From the NCBI GenBank assembly GCA_944325175.1, contig CALUYZ010000020.1:1-36980 (forward strand): 36,980 nt of DNA, written 5' to 3'. The position numbers and the translations under genes are program-made. Shown here in pieces: positions 17,102-24,440 of this stretch (position 1 is its first letter; every line of letters begins with the position of its first letter). The notes under the pieces were generated by a model. That model was not told where the DNA came from, ran no database searches, and saw only the letters and a program-made list of their open reading frames with translations. Origin of the DNA: Candidatus Gastranaerophilales bacterium (GTDB taxonomy: Bacteria > Cyanobacteriota > Vampirovibrionia > Gastranaerophilales > Gastranaerophilaceae).

Positions 17102-18321
17102 TGCCCAGCTTTAATTATATTGCCATGAATAAAAATAAAAACACTATAAAAGGCAGGTTGGATGCCGCTAACCTTCAGGCTGCCAGACAAGAAATAAGAA
17201 AAAGGGGATTGACACCTGTCAAGATAACCGAAGATACAAATTTTTCAGAAAGAGAAAAAAAGGCCGCTGCCAAAAGAAATGCACTGCCTGAATTAAAACT
17301 TAAAGATAAAATAGATTTTACACAAACGCTTCAAATATTAACGGCAACAGGTATTCCAATTATTGAAACCCTTGCTTTTATGGAAGAAAATGCCGAAACA
17401 AAAAGTGTAAAAAATGTCTGTTCTGTTATTAAAGGTAATATCGTAAACGGTTCCACATTGGCTGAGACACTGGAAAAGAACAGAAAGGCATTTGGAAGAG
17501 TTTATGCAGGTTTGGCAAGAGCCGGGGAAGATTCCGGTGAACTTGACGTAACGTTGGCTCGTATGCTTGAACTTTTGAAAAAGCAAGCTGCAATTAAAAG
17601 CAAAGTTATAGGCGCACTTGTTTATCCTGTGTTTGTAATTATACTTGCAATTTTGGTTGTTACAATTATGTTGGCATTTGTATTTCCGGCGTTTGAATCT
17701 ATGTTTGATTCATTGGGCGGGCAATTACCGTTTTTAACAAGAATGTGTATTGATGCAGGGCATTTTATTCAAGAATTTTGGTATGTAATTTTGGCAGCTT
17801 TTGTTGTTTCAATTTTCTTAATTATTTTTATATTTAAAAATGAATTTGCAAGAAGAATTTTAGATAGGGTTGTGCTTAGAATACCTTTATTATCTAACCT
17901 GATGCGATTTGCTAACTATTCAAACTTTTTGGCGGTTCTGCAAGTTTCATACGATGCAGGTATTCCTGTTGTTAACTGCTTGTATCTTGCAAATTTAACC
18001 TTAGAAAATGTTGTATTGAGAGAAGCTATTTCTGCCGCTGCAATTAGGGTTCAACAAGGTACTAACCTTTCTTCGGCATTAAAATCTACAAAAGAAATAC
18101 CAAATATGATGTTATTTATGATTGCAACCGGTGAACAATCAGGTCGTTTGGGTGAAATGCTTTATAATTGTACGGTATATATAGACAAAAAACTTGATGA
18201 TATTATTGACACATTCACAAAATTAGTTGAACCTTTTATGTTAATTATAATCGGTTTTATAGTATTATTCTTGGCGCTTGCTCTTTATATGCCGTTGTTT
18301 GGTGCATATACGCAAATATAA
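17101..18321 (+). CDS. GspF/PilC-type inner-membrane platform protein
   Basis: 406 residues, starting MPSFNYIAMNK as is usual for the family. Two T2SSF domains (about 65-190 and 270-395) are separated by membrane helices near 175-197 and 226-250, with a last helix at 376-400. Typical segments are LKDKIDFTQTLQILTATGIPI and MIATGEQSGRLGEML. It is the platform that the assembly ATPase rotates or moves to build the pilus. The ATG shares one base with the upstream stop, so the two are translationally coupled. Confidence 0.95.
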   Translation: MPSFNYIAMNKNKNTIKGRLDAANLQAARQEIRKRGLTPVKITEDTNFSEREKKAAAKRNALPELKLKDKIDFTQTLQILTATGIPIIETLAFMEENAETKSVKNVCSVIKGNIVNGSTLAETLEKNRKAFGRVYAGLARAGEDSGELDVTLARMLELLKKQAAIKSKVIGALVYPVFVIILAILVVTIMLAFVFPAFESMFDSLGGQLPFLTRMCIDAGHFIQEFWYVILAAFVVSIFLIIFIFKNEFARRILDRVVLRIPLLSNLMRFANYSNFLAVLQVSYDAGIPVVNCLYLANLTLENVVLREAISAAAIRVQQGTNLSSALKSTKEIPNMMLFMIATGEQSGRLGEMLYNCTVYIDKKLDDIIDTFTKLVEPFMLIIIGFIVLFLALALYMPLFGAYTQI

Positions 18322-18331
18322 AGGAAATAAA

Positions 18332-18613
18332 ATGGATATTATTAAATATGAAACAAAGGGTGTTTGCTCAAGCCTTATTGAAATAAAAATCGAAAATAAT
18401 ATTATAAAAGATCTTAATTTTATAGGCGGTTGCAATGGCAATTTGCAGGGAATTTCTTCCTTATGCAAGGGCATGGATGTTAACGACGTTGTTAAAAAAT
18501 TAAAAGGAATAAGGTGCGGTGTTAAACAAACAAGTTGTCCCGATCAGCTTGCAAATTGCCTGTTTGAATATCTTCAAAAAATGAGCACAAAGGAAAAAGA
18601 ACAAGTTTTATAA
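18332..18613 (+). CDS. TSCPD-domain small protein
   Basis: 93 residues from the ATG at 18332, which has AAGGAA 6 bp upstream; a longer in-frame start would overlap the platform gene and is less likely. It has the short family pattern GVCSSLIEIKIENN...FIGGCNGNLQGISSLCKG...GIRCGVKQTSCPDQLANCL. The TSCPD motif, named for this sequence, is also the C-terminal domain of B12-dependent ribonucleotide reductases. Six conserved-looking cysteines suggest metal binding. It sits 10 bp after the platform gene and is probably in the same transcript, though a link to secretion is not evident. Confidence 0.85.
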   Translation: MDIIKYETKGVCSSLIEIKIENNIIKDLNFIGGCNGNLQGISSLCKGMDVNDVVKKLKGIRCGVKQTSCPDQLANCLFEYLQKMSTKEKEQVL

Positions 18614-18628
18614 TTTTAAACAAGGGGG

Positions 18629-18649
18629 CTTGCGAGGCAAGATTTTTTT
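18629..18649 (+). terminator. Terminator embedded in the perR promoter
   Basis: CTTGC (18629-18633) and GCAAG (18637-18641) form a short stem around GAG, followed by A and seven T. It ends the secretion operon, and the stem's left arm also supplies the -35 box of the next promoter. Confidence 0.6.
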
Positions 18650-18658
18650 GTGTATAAT
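18630..18658 (+). promoter_or_regulatory. Promoter of perR-rubrerythrin
   Basis: TTGCGA (18630-18635) and a perfect TATAAT (18653-18658) are spaced by 17 bp. Transcription would start near 18665, inside the palindrome that follows. Confidence 0.75.
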
Positions 18659-18683
18659 CTTAATAAGAATAATTCTTATTAAG
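18659..18683 (+). promoter_or_regulatory. Fur/PerR-type operator palindrome
   Basis: The arms CTTAATAAGAAT (18659-18670) and ATTCTTATTAAG (18672-18683) are exact inverse complements around a single central A. This is the 7-1-7 layout of Fur/PerR boxes. It covers the expected transcription start and the ribosome-binding site, and lies 9 bp before the regulator's ATG, so self-repression is expected. Confidence 0.8.
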
Positions 18684-18692
18684 GAATTTTTT

Positions 18693-19157
18693 ATGCAAAA
18701 TGCTGAATTAAAAGAAAGAATTGAAGAATTAAAAAGACGCTCTAAAAAGGCGGGTTTAAGGGTTACTAAGCAAAGAATAGAAATTTTTAAAGCCGTATTT
18801 GAATCTAAAGCCCACCCTGATGCTGAAACTCTTTATAATTTAATTAAAAATAAAGTGCCAAACGTTGCTCTTGATACTGTTTATAGAACTTTAGCTTCGC
18901 TTGAAAGTTTGAATATGGTGTTTAGAGTAGACAGCCTTCTTCCAAAAGCAAGGTTTGATGCAGATTATACACCACATTCCCATTTTTTGTGCACAAAGTG
19001 CAATGAAATTTATGATATATTTTTAACTTCGGCTACAGATGTAAAAAATGAAGTCCAAAAAAAGGGTATAGGAAATGTTGTTGATGTAAATATTCAAGTA
19101 AGGGGCATTTGCCCAAAGTGTGAAAATGAAAAAAAGGAGAAAAATTTATGGAATTAA
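18693..19157 (+). CDS. perR: PerR-type peroxide regulator (Fur family)
   Basis: 154 residues from the ATG at 18693, chosen because AAGGA lies just upstream; a longer in-frame start would run through the operator. The winged-helix part contains [15 protein letters not shown] and [12 protein letters not shown]. The sensor part [22 protein letters not shown] holds the family's iron ligands in PerR spacing: the Asp of RFD, the His pair of HSH, and an Asp five residues after the second Cys, where Fur proteins have Glu. Two C-x-x-C pairs (CTKC, CPKC) form the structural zinc site. It should sense H2O2 by iron-catalysed oxidation of a histidine. The end overlaps rubrerythrin by 10 bp. Confidence 0.88.
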   Translation: MQNAELKERIEELKRRSKKAGLRVTKQRIEIFKAVFESKAHPDAETLYNLIKNKVPNVALDTVYRTLASLESLNMVFRVDSLLPKARFDADYTPHSHFLCTKCNEIYDIFLTSATDVKNEVQKKGIGNVVDVNIQVRGICPKCENEKKEKNLWN

Positions 19158-19687
19158 AAGGCTCAAAAACCGAAAAAAACTTAATGGAAGCTTTTAGTGG
19201 TGAATCACAAGCAAGAAATAAATATACTTACTATGCTTCAAAAGCGAAAAAAGATGGCTTCGTTCAAATTGCAAAATTCTTTGAAGATACTGCAAACAAT
19301 GAAAAAGAACACGCTAAAATTTGGTTTAAATTACTCGTTGGGGGTGATATTAAAGGTACAAAAGAAAATTTAGCGGATGCTGCAAACGGTGAAAACTACG
19401 AATGGACAGATATGTATGCAAAATTTGCAAAAGAAGCCAAAGAAGAAGGCTTTGATGAAATTGCAAGATTATTTGAAAAAGTAGGGGAAATTGAAAAAAC
19501 GCATGAAGAAAGATATAGGAAACTTTTAGAAAACATTGAACAAAACAAAGTTTTTGAAAAAGATGAAGAAGTTGTTTGGGAATGTGCTAATTGCGGCTTT
19601 ACCCATAAAGGCAAAAAAGCAGTTGGCTTGTGCCCTGTTTGCAAACACCCGGGTGCCTACTTTTTTGTAAAAGAACAAAATTATTAA
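19148..19687 (+). CDS. rbr: Rubrerythrin
   Basis: 179 residues. The ferritin-like four-helix part has paired E-x-x-H type iron ligands ([35 protein letters not shown]). It is followed by a C-terminal rubredoxin-like domain with CANCG and CPVCKHP. It reduces hydrogen peroxide in anaerobes using electrons passed through the rubredoxin iron. An AAGGAGA site lies just upstream, inside the perR gene, with a 10-bp overlap. Pairing with a PerR regulator is a familiar anaerobe arrangement. Confidence 0.95.
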   Translation: MELKGSKTEKNLMEAFSGESQARNKYTYYASKAKKDGFVQIAKFFEDTANNEKEHAKIWFKLLVGGDIKGTKENLADAANGENYEWTDMYAKFAKEAKEEGFDEIARLFEKVGEIEKTHEERYRKLLENIEQNKVFEKDEEVVWECANCGFTHKGKKAVGLCPVCKHPGAYFFVKEQNY

Positions 19688-19714
19688 TAATTTCTCTTTC
19701 AAAAATAAAGACCA

Positions 19715-19743
19715 AAAAGCCCTTTGAAATTCAAAGGGCTTTT
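19715..19743. terminator. Bidirectional terminator
   Basis: Arms AAAAGCCCTTTGAA and TTCAAAGGGCTTTT are exact inverse complements around one base, giving U-runs on both strands. It separates rubrerythrin from the convergent small gene. Confidence 0.85.
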
Positions 19744-19756
19744 AAATTTTTTGGGT

Positions 19757-20017
19757 TTAAGCATTTGGAAAGTAATCGCAAATAAGTTTTTCTTCTTTTT
19801 TGAATTTGAAAACATTAAGCAATTTAGAAATTTTTGGCTTTTTAAAAAGCATTTTTTTGTATTCATCTACAAGAATTGCTTTTTTTACAAGAAGCCTGTT
19901 GTAATTTTCTGCCACCCCTGCATTTTTGTAAATTAAGGGCTCTAAATTTTTTAATTGCTTTTTGCAATTTTCAATTTCATTTTCGATACTTTTCAAATTG
20001 TGTTTAGTCATAACCAT
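19757..20017 (-). CDS. Small coiled-coil protein of unknown function
   Basis: Not recognised. 86 residues, lysine-rich, with heptad-like spacing of Ile/Leu/Val in LKSIENEIENCKKQLKNLE and YNRLLVKKAILVDEYKKML, so mostly helical. No signal peptide or membrane segment. It lies between a shared terminator and the mannosidase promoter region. Coding is supported by its isolation, base composition and lack of a competing frame, but it could be a non-coding interval by chance. Confidence 0.55.
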   Translation of the reverse strand: MVMTKHNLKSIENEIENCKKQLKNLEPLIYKNAGVAENYNRLLVKKAILVDEYKKMLFKKPKISKLLNVFKFKKEEKLICDYFPNA

Positions 20018-20119
20018 CTAATCTCTTCTTATGTGGGGAAATTCCTTTTTAACAAGAAAAGTATACTTTAATATTCAATTTAAAAGTTCCCCCAAAAAAT
20101 GGATAAGAACCCTAAAATA

Positions 20120-20128
20120 TGATAAAAT
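20120..20128 (+). promoter_or_regulatory. Extended -10 box of the mannosidase gene
   Basis: TGATAAAAT is a TGN-TAAAAT extended -10. Transcription would start near 20135, leaving a short leader with an AAGGGG ribosome-binding site before the TTG start. Confidence 0.55.
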
Positions 20129-20159
20129 AGCCTAAAAAGATTATTTAAGGGGTTTAATA

Positions 20160-22400
20160 TTGAAAAGAAATAAAAAAGCTGTTTTGGCATATTTATTCAC
20201 CCATTGGGATGCTGAATGGTATAAAACGATTAGTTCATTTAATGTAAGATTGAATGAAATTTTTGATAACGTTATTAAAGAATTAAAAAGAAATAATGCT
20301 CCTTCATTTTATTTTGACGGGCAAATTTATGCGCTTTTAAATTATCTTAAATTTAACCCAAACAAAAGGAATTTGATTAAAAAATTAATAAAAGAAAAAA
20401 GGCTTTATATAGGTCCATTTTTTGTTTCTGCGGATAGTTTCTTAATTTCGGGGGCTTCTATTTTAAAAAATCTTGAATTGGGGCTTAAAATTTCAAAAGA
20501 ATTCAATGAAAATGAATTCATTGGCTATTTGTCCGATACCTTTGGACATTCAAGTTCAATATTTAAAATTTTGAATTATTTTAATATTAAAAATGCAATA
20601 ATTTGGCGTGGTGCGCCTGATATTGAGGCAGATTTTACCGCAAACAACATAAATATAACAAGGCTTGTTCGAGGTTATTATCAAGACATTTTGCATAGCG
20701 ATTTGAAAATAGCAAAAAAAGCCGAAATTTTAGAAAAAGAACTTGATAAAATAAATGAAAAATCGGGAAATGTTGTTCTTTTGCCTTTAGGGGCAGATCA
20801 TATGAATATTTTAGAAAATGCCAATGAAAAAATAGAAGAAATTAATAAGTATTTAAAAAATTATGAAATTATTCTGTCAAACCCTTTTGAATATTTTAAG
20901 CGTGCTGAATTTAAAAAGAATTTAGGTGAAAATGTTGAATTTTTGGATAATTCAAATACATACATTTTGCCTGGGGTTTATTCAACAAGAATTGATGAAA
21001 AAATTCAAAATGCCATTTTAGAATATGAACTTTTTTATAAGGCAGATATTTTTAACTTTTTTATGGGTGGAAAATATGATAGAGAGCTTAATTATGCCAC
21101 AGTTGAATTAATTAAAAATCACGCCCATGATTCAATTTATGGTTGCTCAACAGATGAAGTTCATAAAATGGTGAAATGCCGACAAATAAAGGTGGCAGAA
21201 ACCGTTAATACCGTTATTAAAAATTTAATTCGAGATTTTAAAAAAGTAAATTTAATAAAAGAAAATGAAAATAAAATTGGCGTTTTTAATTTTTCAAATT
21301 TTGAATATGGTGGCACAATAAAATTAATTTCAGATAAAAAAATTAAAAATGCCCAAAAAATAAGAGAATTTAATTCTGTATCGGATGATATTTTCTATAA
21401 TATTAATCAAAACCCGATAACGGAAGATTTTCACAAATTTTTTGAATATATTGTTGAAATTGAACCTATTAAACCATTTTCATTTAAAAATATTGAAATT
21501 AAAAAACCAACTAAATTGCAAGCTGTTGGGAACGATTTCATTGAAAATGAATTTTTAAAACTTTTTATTTTAGATAATAAAATTTATGTAATTGATAAAA
21601 AAACAGGTGAAATTTACCCTGATTTTATTCAGCTTCATTCAACCCGTGATAATGGTGACAGCTATAATTATGCACCTGTTGATTACCCAAAAATATTAAA
21701 ATTAAAAAATTCAAAACTAAAAGTGAATGGCAAAATAAAATCTGCCTTGCAATTAACTTTTGAAGAAAATATTAAGTTAAATTGTTCTCTTGCAAATAAT
21801 TCAAAACTTTTTGAATTAGATTTTGAATTTGAAAACAAAGTTAAGAATAGAAAATTGCAAATTGTGTTTAACGTGAAAATGCCTGTTGAAAAAACTTATG
21901 CGGGTAATCCCGTGGGTGCTGTTGAAAGAATTCACGATTCAAATTATTCGCTTTTTGAAAATATGCCCGTTTCGGATAAATCTGAATTAAAAACAAATTC
22001 ATACCCGATGCAGAAATTTGTTCAGGCAAACGGTGTTTCAATTTTTACAAAAGGGTTATATGAATATGAAATTTATAAAAATTCATTAAAAATTGCGCTT
22101 TTAAGAAGTGTTGGCATTATTTCAAACCCCAAAAACCCGGCAAGAAAAATCCCTGCCGGTCCCCCTATTGAATTATTTGATGCTCAAGGGCTTTATGAAC
22201 ATAAAATAAGCCTTGCTTTTGCTTTTGGTATTGAAAAAGAGGAATTAAAAAAATATTCAAATCTTCTTTTTGAGCCAATTATGGCAATTTCAGGAGAATT
22301 TAAGCCAAAAAATAAAACATTTATAAAAAATATTTCAGATGGTGATTTTCTTGGAATTTCAGATATTGAGGGCAAAAAGCTTCCCGTATTTATAAAATAA
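20160..22400 (+). CDS. Glycoside hydrolase family 38 alpha-mannosidase
   Basis: 746 residues. The metal-binding motif is THWDAEWY (H15 and D17). The nucleophile aspartate is in YLSDTFGHSS (about D126). The C-terminal side of the catalytic region has NHAHDSIYGCSTDE (about 320). The mid helical and C-terminal beta domains complete the GH38 layout. These zinc enzymes remove alpha-mannose; bacterial relatives include mannosylglycerate hydrolases. There is no signal peptide, so it acts in the cytoplasm. The start is TTG, supported by AAGGGG 6-12 bp upstream and by family alignment right at the catalytic histidine. No sugar transporter or phosphotransferase gene is adjacent. Confidence 0.9.
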   Translation: MKRNKKAVLAYLFTHWDAEWYKTISSFNVRLNEIFDNVIKELKRNNAPSFYFDGQIYALLNYLKFNPNKRNLIKKLIKEKRLYIGPFFVSADSFLISGASILKNLELGLKISKEFNENEFIGYLSDTFGHSSSIFKILNYFNIKNAIIWRGAPDIEADFTANNINITRLVRGYYQDILHSDLKIAKKAEILEKELDKINEKSGNVVLLPLGADHMNILENANEKIEEINKYLKNYEIILSNPFEYFKRAEFKKNLGENVEFLDNSNTYILPGVYSTRIDEKIQNAILEYELFYKADIFNFFMGGKYDRELNYATVELIKNHAHDSIYGCSTDEVHKMVKCRQIKVAETVNTVIKNLIRDFKKVNLIKENENKIGVFNFSNFEYGGTIKLISDKKIKNAQKIREFNSVSDDIFYNINQNPITEDFHKFFEYIVEIEPIKPFSFKNIEIKKPTKLQAVGNDFIENEFLKLFILDNKIYVIDKKTGEIYPDFIQLHSTRDNGDSYNYAPVDYPKILKLKNSKLKVNGKIKSALQLTFEENIKLNCSLANNSKLFELDFEFENKVKNRKLQIVFNVKMPVEKTYAGNPVGAVERIHDSNYSLFENMPVSDKSELKTNSYPMQKFVQANGVSIFTKGLYEYEIYKNSLKIALLRSVGIISNPKNPARKIPAGPPIELFDAQGLYEHKISLAFAFGIEKEELKKYSNLLFEPIMAISGEFKPKNKTFIKNISDGDFLGISDIEGKKLPVFIK

Positions 22401-22411
22401 AAGGTTTAAAA

Positions 22412-22465
22412 ATGAACTTTGGCTTTAAATATCTTGTGTGGCATAAGAAAAAACTTTTCAAATAA
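22412..22465 (+). other. Possible 17-residue ORF or gene remnant
   Basis: ATG at 22412 has AAAGG about 7 bp upstream and encodes MNFGFKYLVWHKKKLFK before a stop. It follows the mannosidase by 11 bp. The good ribosome-binding site suggests either a small peptide or the intact 5' end of a truncated gene. No family is recognised. Confidence 0.2.
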
Positions 22466-22664
22466 AGACACAATAGTAAAATAAACAGCCAGAGTGTAAT
22501 ATTTTATTTATACGGAAGCAGAAATTTATGAGGGTAATAAGAAATGGGAAAACTGCAAAAAAGCTTTAATTATTTGAAATGCAAGGTTTATTATAAAAAT
22601 ATCGAAATAGCAGTGTAAGGCAGACTTTATAAAAAACTAAAGCTTATTTTAATTGCAAAAATAA

Positions 22665-22940
22665 TTCTTTATAAAATGCTATTGAAAAAATGCAATTTTT
22701 AATTTTAAAAAAGTTTTTGTATTAAATATTTTAGAATGTAGAATTTTTGATGCTTTAAAGATAAACTAAATTGCAAGAACGACAAGATGTTTAATGAATT
22801 AGTTCTTTATAAAATGCTATTGAAAAAATGCAATTTTTAATTTTAAAAAAGTTTTTGTATTAAATATTTTACAATGTAGAATTTTTGATACTTTAAAGAT
22901 AAACTAAATTGCAAGAACGACAAGATGTTTAATGAATTAG
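22665..22940. repeat. Tandem duplication, two 138-bp units
   Basis: Unit 1 is 22665-22802 and unit 2 is 22803-22940, directly abutting. Both start TTCTTTATAAAATGCTATTG and end TTTAATGAATTAG. By eye they differ at two positions only (G to C near 22734, G to A near 22751 of the first unit). A period of 138 is a multiple of three, but every frame is broken by stops, so it is not a coding repeat. Confidence 0.9.
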
Positions 22941-23063
22941 TTTAAAAAACAAATAAATGCAAGAATTATATCAATGAAGCCAATTAAAACGACCCCCTTT
23001 GAAATAAGAAGCTTTTGTTAAGTGTTTTGTGGAAATTAACCCGTAGTTTTTGGGGTTCAGTTC

Positions 23064-23094
23064 AAAAAACTTTTTATAAAACTTTTAAAAAGTT
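23064..23094 (-). terminator. Weak AT-rich terminator after the F-x-G pair
   Basis: On the minus strand AACTTTTTA and TAAAAAGTT form a 9-bp stem followed by a run of T. The stem has few G-C pairs, so efficiency is uncertain. Confidence 0.4.
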
Positions 23095-23468
23095 TAAACA
23101 ATACTATCTATATTTGTAATTGTTTTTGTGCCTTGCTCTTTAATCACGCCTGATAAGTCTTCATATAGAGATTTTGCAAATGAAACCGTAAATTCTGCGC
23201 CTTTTTGTGCTGCACTTTTTACAACCTTTGCGCCTTCAATGGCACCGTCTTTTGCTGCATCAAAAGTTTCTGCTGCATTTTTTCTGAAGGTAACCGCAAA
23301 ATCACCCGTTTTTTTAGCGGTGTCTTTAATTTTGCTTGAAGTTCTAACAAACGCATCTTCAGGTTCTTTTTTTGTAACTTTTGTAAGCCCTGTAAAATGC
23401 GGCACTTCAACAGGTTTTAAACTGCTGTTTGAATTTATATTTACATTTTGATTGATGGGTTGAATCAT
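23094..23468 (-). CDS. Small helical protein with N-terminal F-x-G motif
   Basis: Not recognised. From the ATG at 23468 it has 124 residues; an upstream TTG at 23486 is possible, but the ATG has AAGG 5 bp before it. The N-terminus is polar and Asn-rich and leads to PHFTGLTKV. The rest is an Ala/Lys-rich amphipathic helix region (IKDTAKKTGDFAVTF, AAKDGAIEGAKVVKSAAQKG), phasin-like in style. There is no signal peptide. It follows the other F-x-G gene by 7 bp, so both are co-transcribed. Confidence 0.65.
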   Translation of the reverse strand: MIQPINQNVNINSNSSLKPVEVPHFTGLTKVTKKEPEDAFVRTSSKIKDTAKKTGDFAVTFRKNAAETFDAAKDGAIEGAKVVKSAAQKGAEFTVSFAKSLYEDLSGVIKEQGTKTITNIDSIV

Positions 23469-23475
23469 TTTAACC

Positions 23476-24282
23476 TTATCCTGCAATCATATTTGCTGTA
23501 TCTGCAAGTTTGCTTGCTGTATTTATTAGGTTTTCAAATCTTTCGATTTTTGCTTGACGAGCAAGGTTTTCGTTGTCTTTTCCTGTTACATCGCCTGCAA
23601 TGTCATTAACGCCGTTGCTAAGTGTAACCGTTGCTGTGCCGGCTATTGCTGTGTCTACTAAGTCTGAGCCGTTTCCAATGCCGATTTTACCTAATGTTTC
23701 TTTAACTTTTGGTGCATGTTTACCGCAGTATTTATCAATGAAACTTGCAAGTTTTGTGCCTTCTTCAAAATCTTTTGGTCTTAAAATTGCTTCTTCAACT
23801 GTTTGTCTAATTGTTTTTGAACCTGATTCCGCTGCTTCTTTTGCAGATTCCGTTGCTTGTTTTAGGTTATTTGCTTTAACTTGACCAAAAGTGCCTTTAA
23901 TTGTATCAACCGTTTTTTTGAATATTCCTGCTTTTTCGCCTTCTGTTGCGGCTGATTTGAATTTATTGATGTTGTCTTTAATAGCTTCTGTCAGTCCGTT
24001 TGTTGCTTTTCTTGATTTTGCAAGAAGCAATGCGCCGCCTGCTGCAAAAACGCCTAATTTGACGACATTGTCTGAAACAAAGTCGGCAACAAGTGTTGGT
24101 GTTGCTTCTGCATCTTCACCGTATGCTTTTTTAAATTCATCTCTAAAGGGCTGAGTGAATCTGTCCGTTAATTTTGGTTTATTGTCTGTTGTTTGGGCAG
24201 TTTTTGTTTCTTTTGCTTCTTTTGTTTCTTTTGAACCCTGAAAAGCTATATTTGATGCATTTATTGCGCCTAATTCGGACAT
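23476..24282 (-). CDS. Unknown protein with N-terminal F-x-G motif
   Basis: Not recognised. 268 residues. A short N-terminal stretch ends NIAFQG, and a Lys/Glu/Thr-rich linker follows. A hydrophobic helix (about 74-90, VVKLGVFAAGGALLLAK) is followed by a long helical region and a second apolar stretch (VDTAIAGTATVTLSNGVND). An AAGG site precedes the ATG. The same type of N-terminal motif occurs in the next gene, which suggests a shared targeting or processing tag. It may associate with a membrane or be a substrate of the secretion system; neither is shown. Confidence 0.7.
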   Translation of the reverse strand: MSELGAINASNIAFQGSKETKEAKETKTAQTTDNKPKLTDRFTQPFRDEFKKAYGEDAEATPTLVADFVSDNVVKLGVFAAGGALLLAKSRKATNGLTEAIKDNINKFKSAATEGEKAGIFKKTVDTIKGTFGQVKANNLKQATESAKEAAESGSKTIRQTVEEAILRPKDFEEGTKLASFIDKYCGKHAPKVKETLGKIGIGNGSDLVDTAIAGTATVTLSNGVNDIAGDVTGKDNENLARQAKIERFENLINTASKLADTANMIAG

Positions 24283-24399
24283 TTTTGCCTTCCCTTTTTT
24301 ATGATTTTAATATACACACACCATGATAAAGACCTGTAAATGGTTAAAATTGCCAGATAATATATACATTATTAAGAAATTTTAACATTTGTTTTTGTC

Positions 24400-24415
24400 A
24401 TGGACACCAGTCCAT
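24400..24415. repeat. Short inverted repeat
   Basis: ATGGAC and GTCCAT flank ACCA. It lies about 26 bp downstream of the rarA stop but no T-run follows on either strand, so it is not a standard terminator. It could be a protein site or RNA 3' hairpin. Confidence 0.4.
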
Positions 24416-24440
24416 AAATTATACACCAAAAAAGAATAAA

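Larger units (their letters stand above)
22401..23093. other. Gene-poor stretch between the mannosidase and the F-x-G genes
   Basis: 693 bp with no open frame of convincing length. It holds a 17-codon ORF at 22412 (see separate entry), protein-like short fragments near 22520-22620 broken by stops, and a 138-bp tandem duplication. It could be a decayed gene followed by a duplicated intergenic element. Confidence 0.6.

Noticed and set aside
18630..18692. N-terminal extension of the PerR-like protein
   Set aside because: It would be translated from the promoter and operator region, lacks a ribosome-binding site and is not like the family.
22665..22940. Possible CRISPR array
   Set aside because: Only two abutting 138-bp units with no spacers and no cas genes nearby.
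23469..23486. TTG start for the smaller F-x-G protein
   Set aside because: The ATG at 23468 has an AAGG site at good spacing, whereas the TTG would overlap the upstream gene and lacks one.
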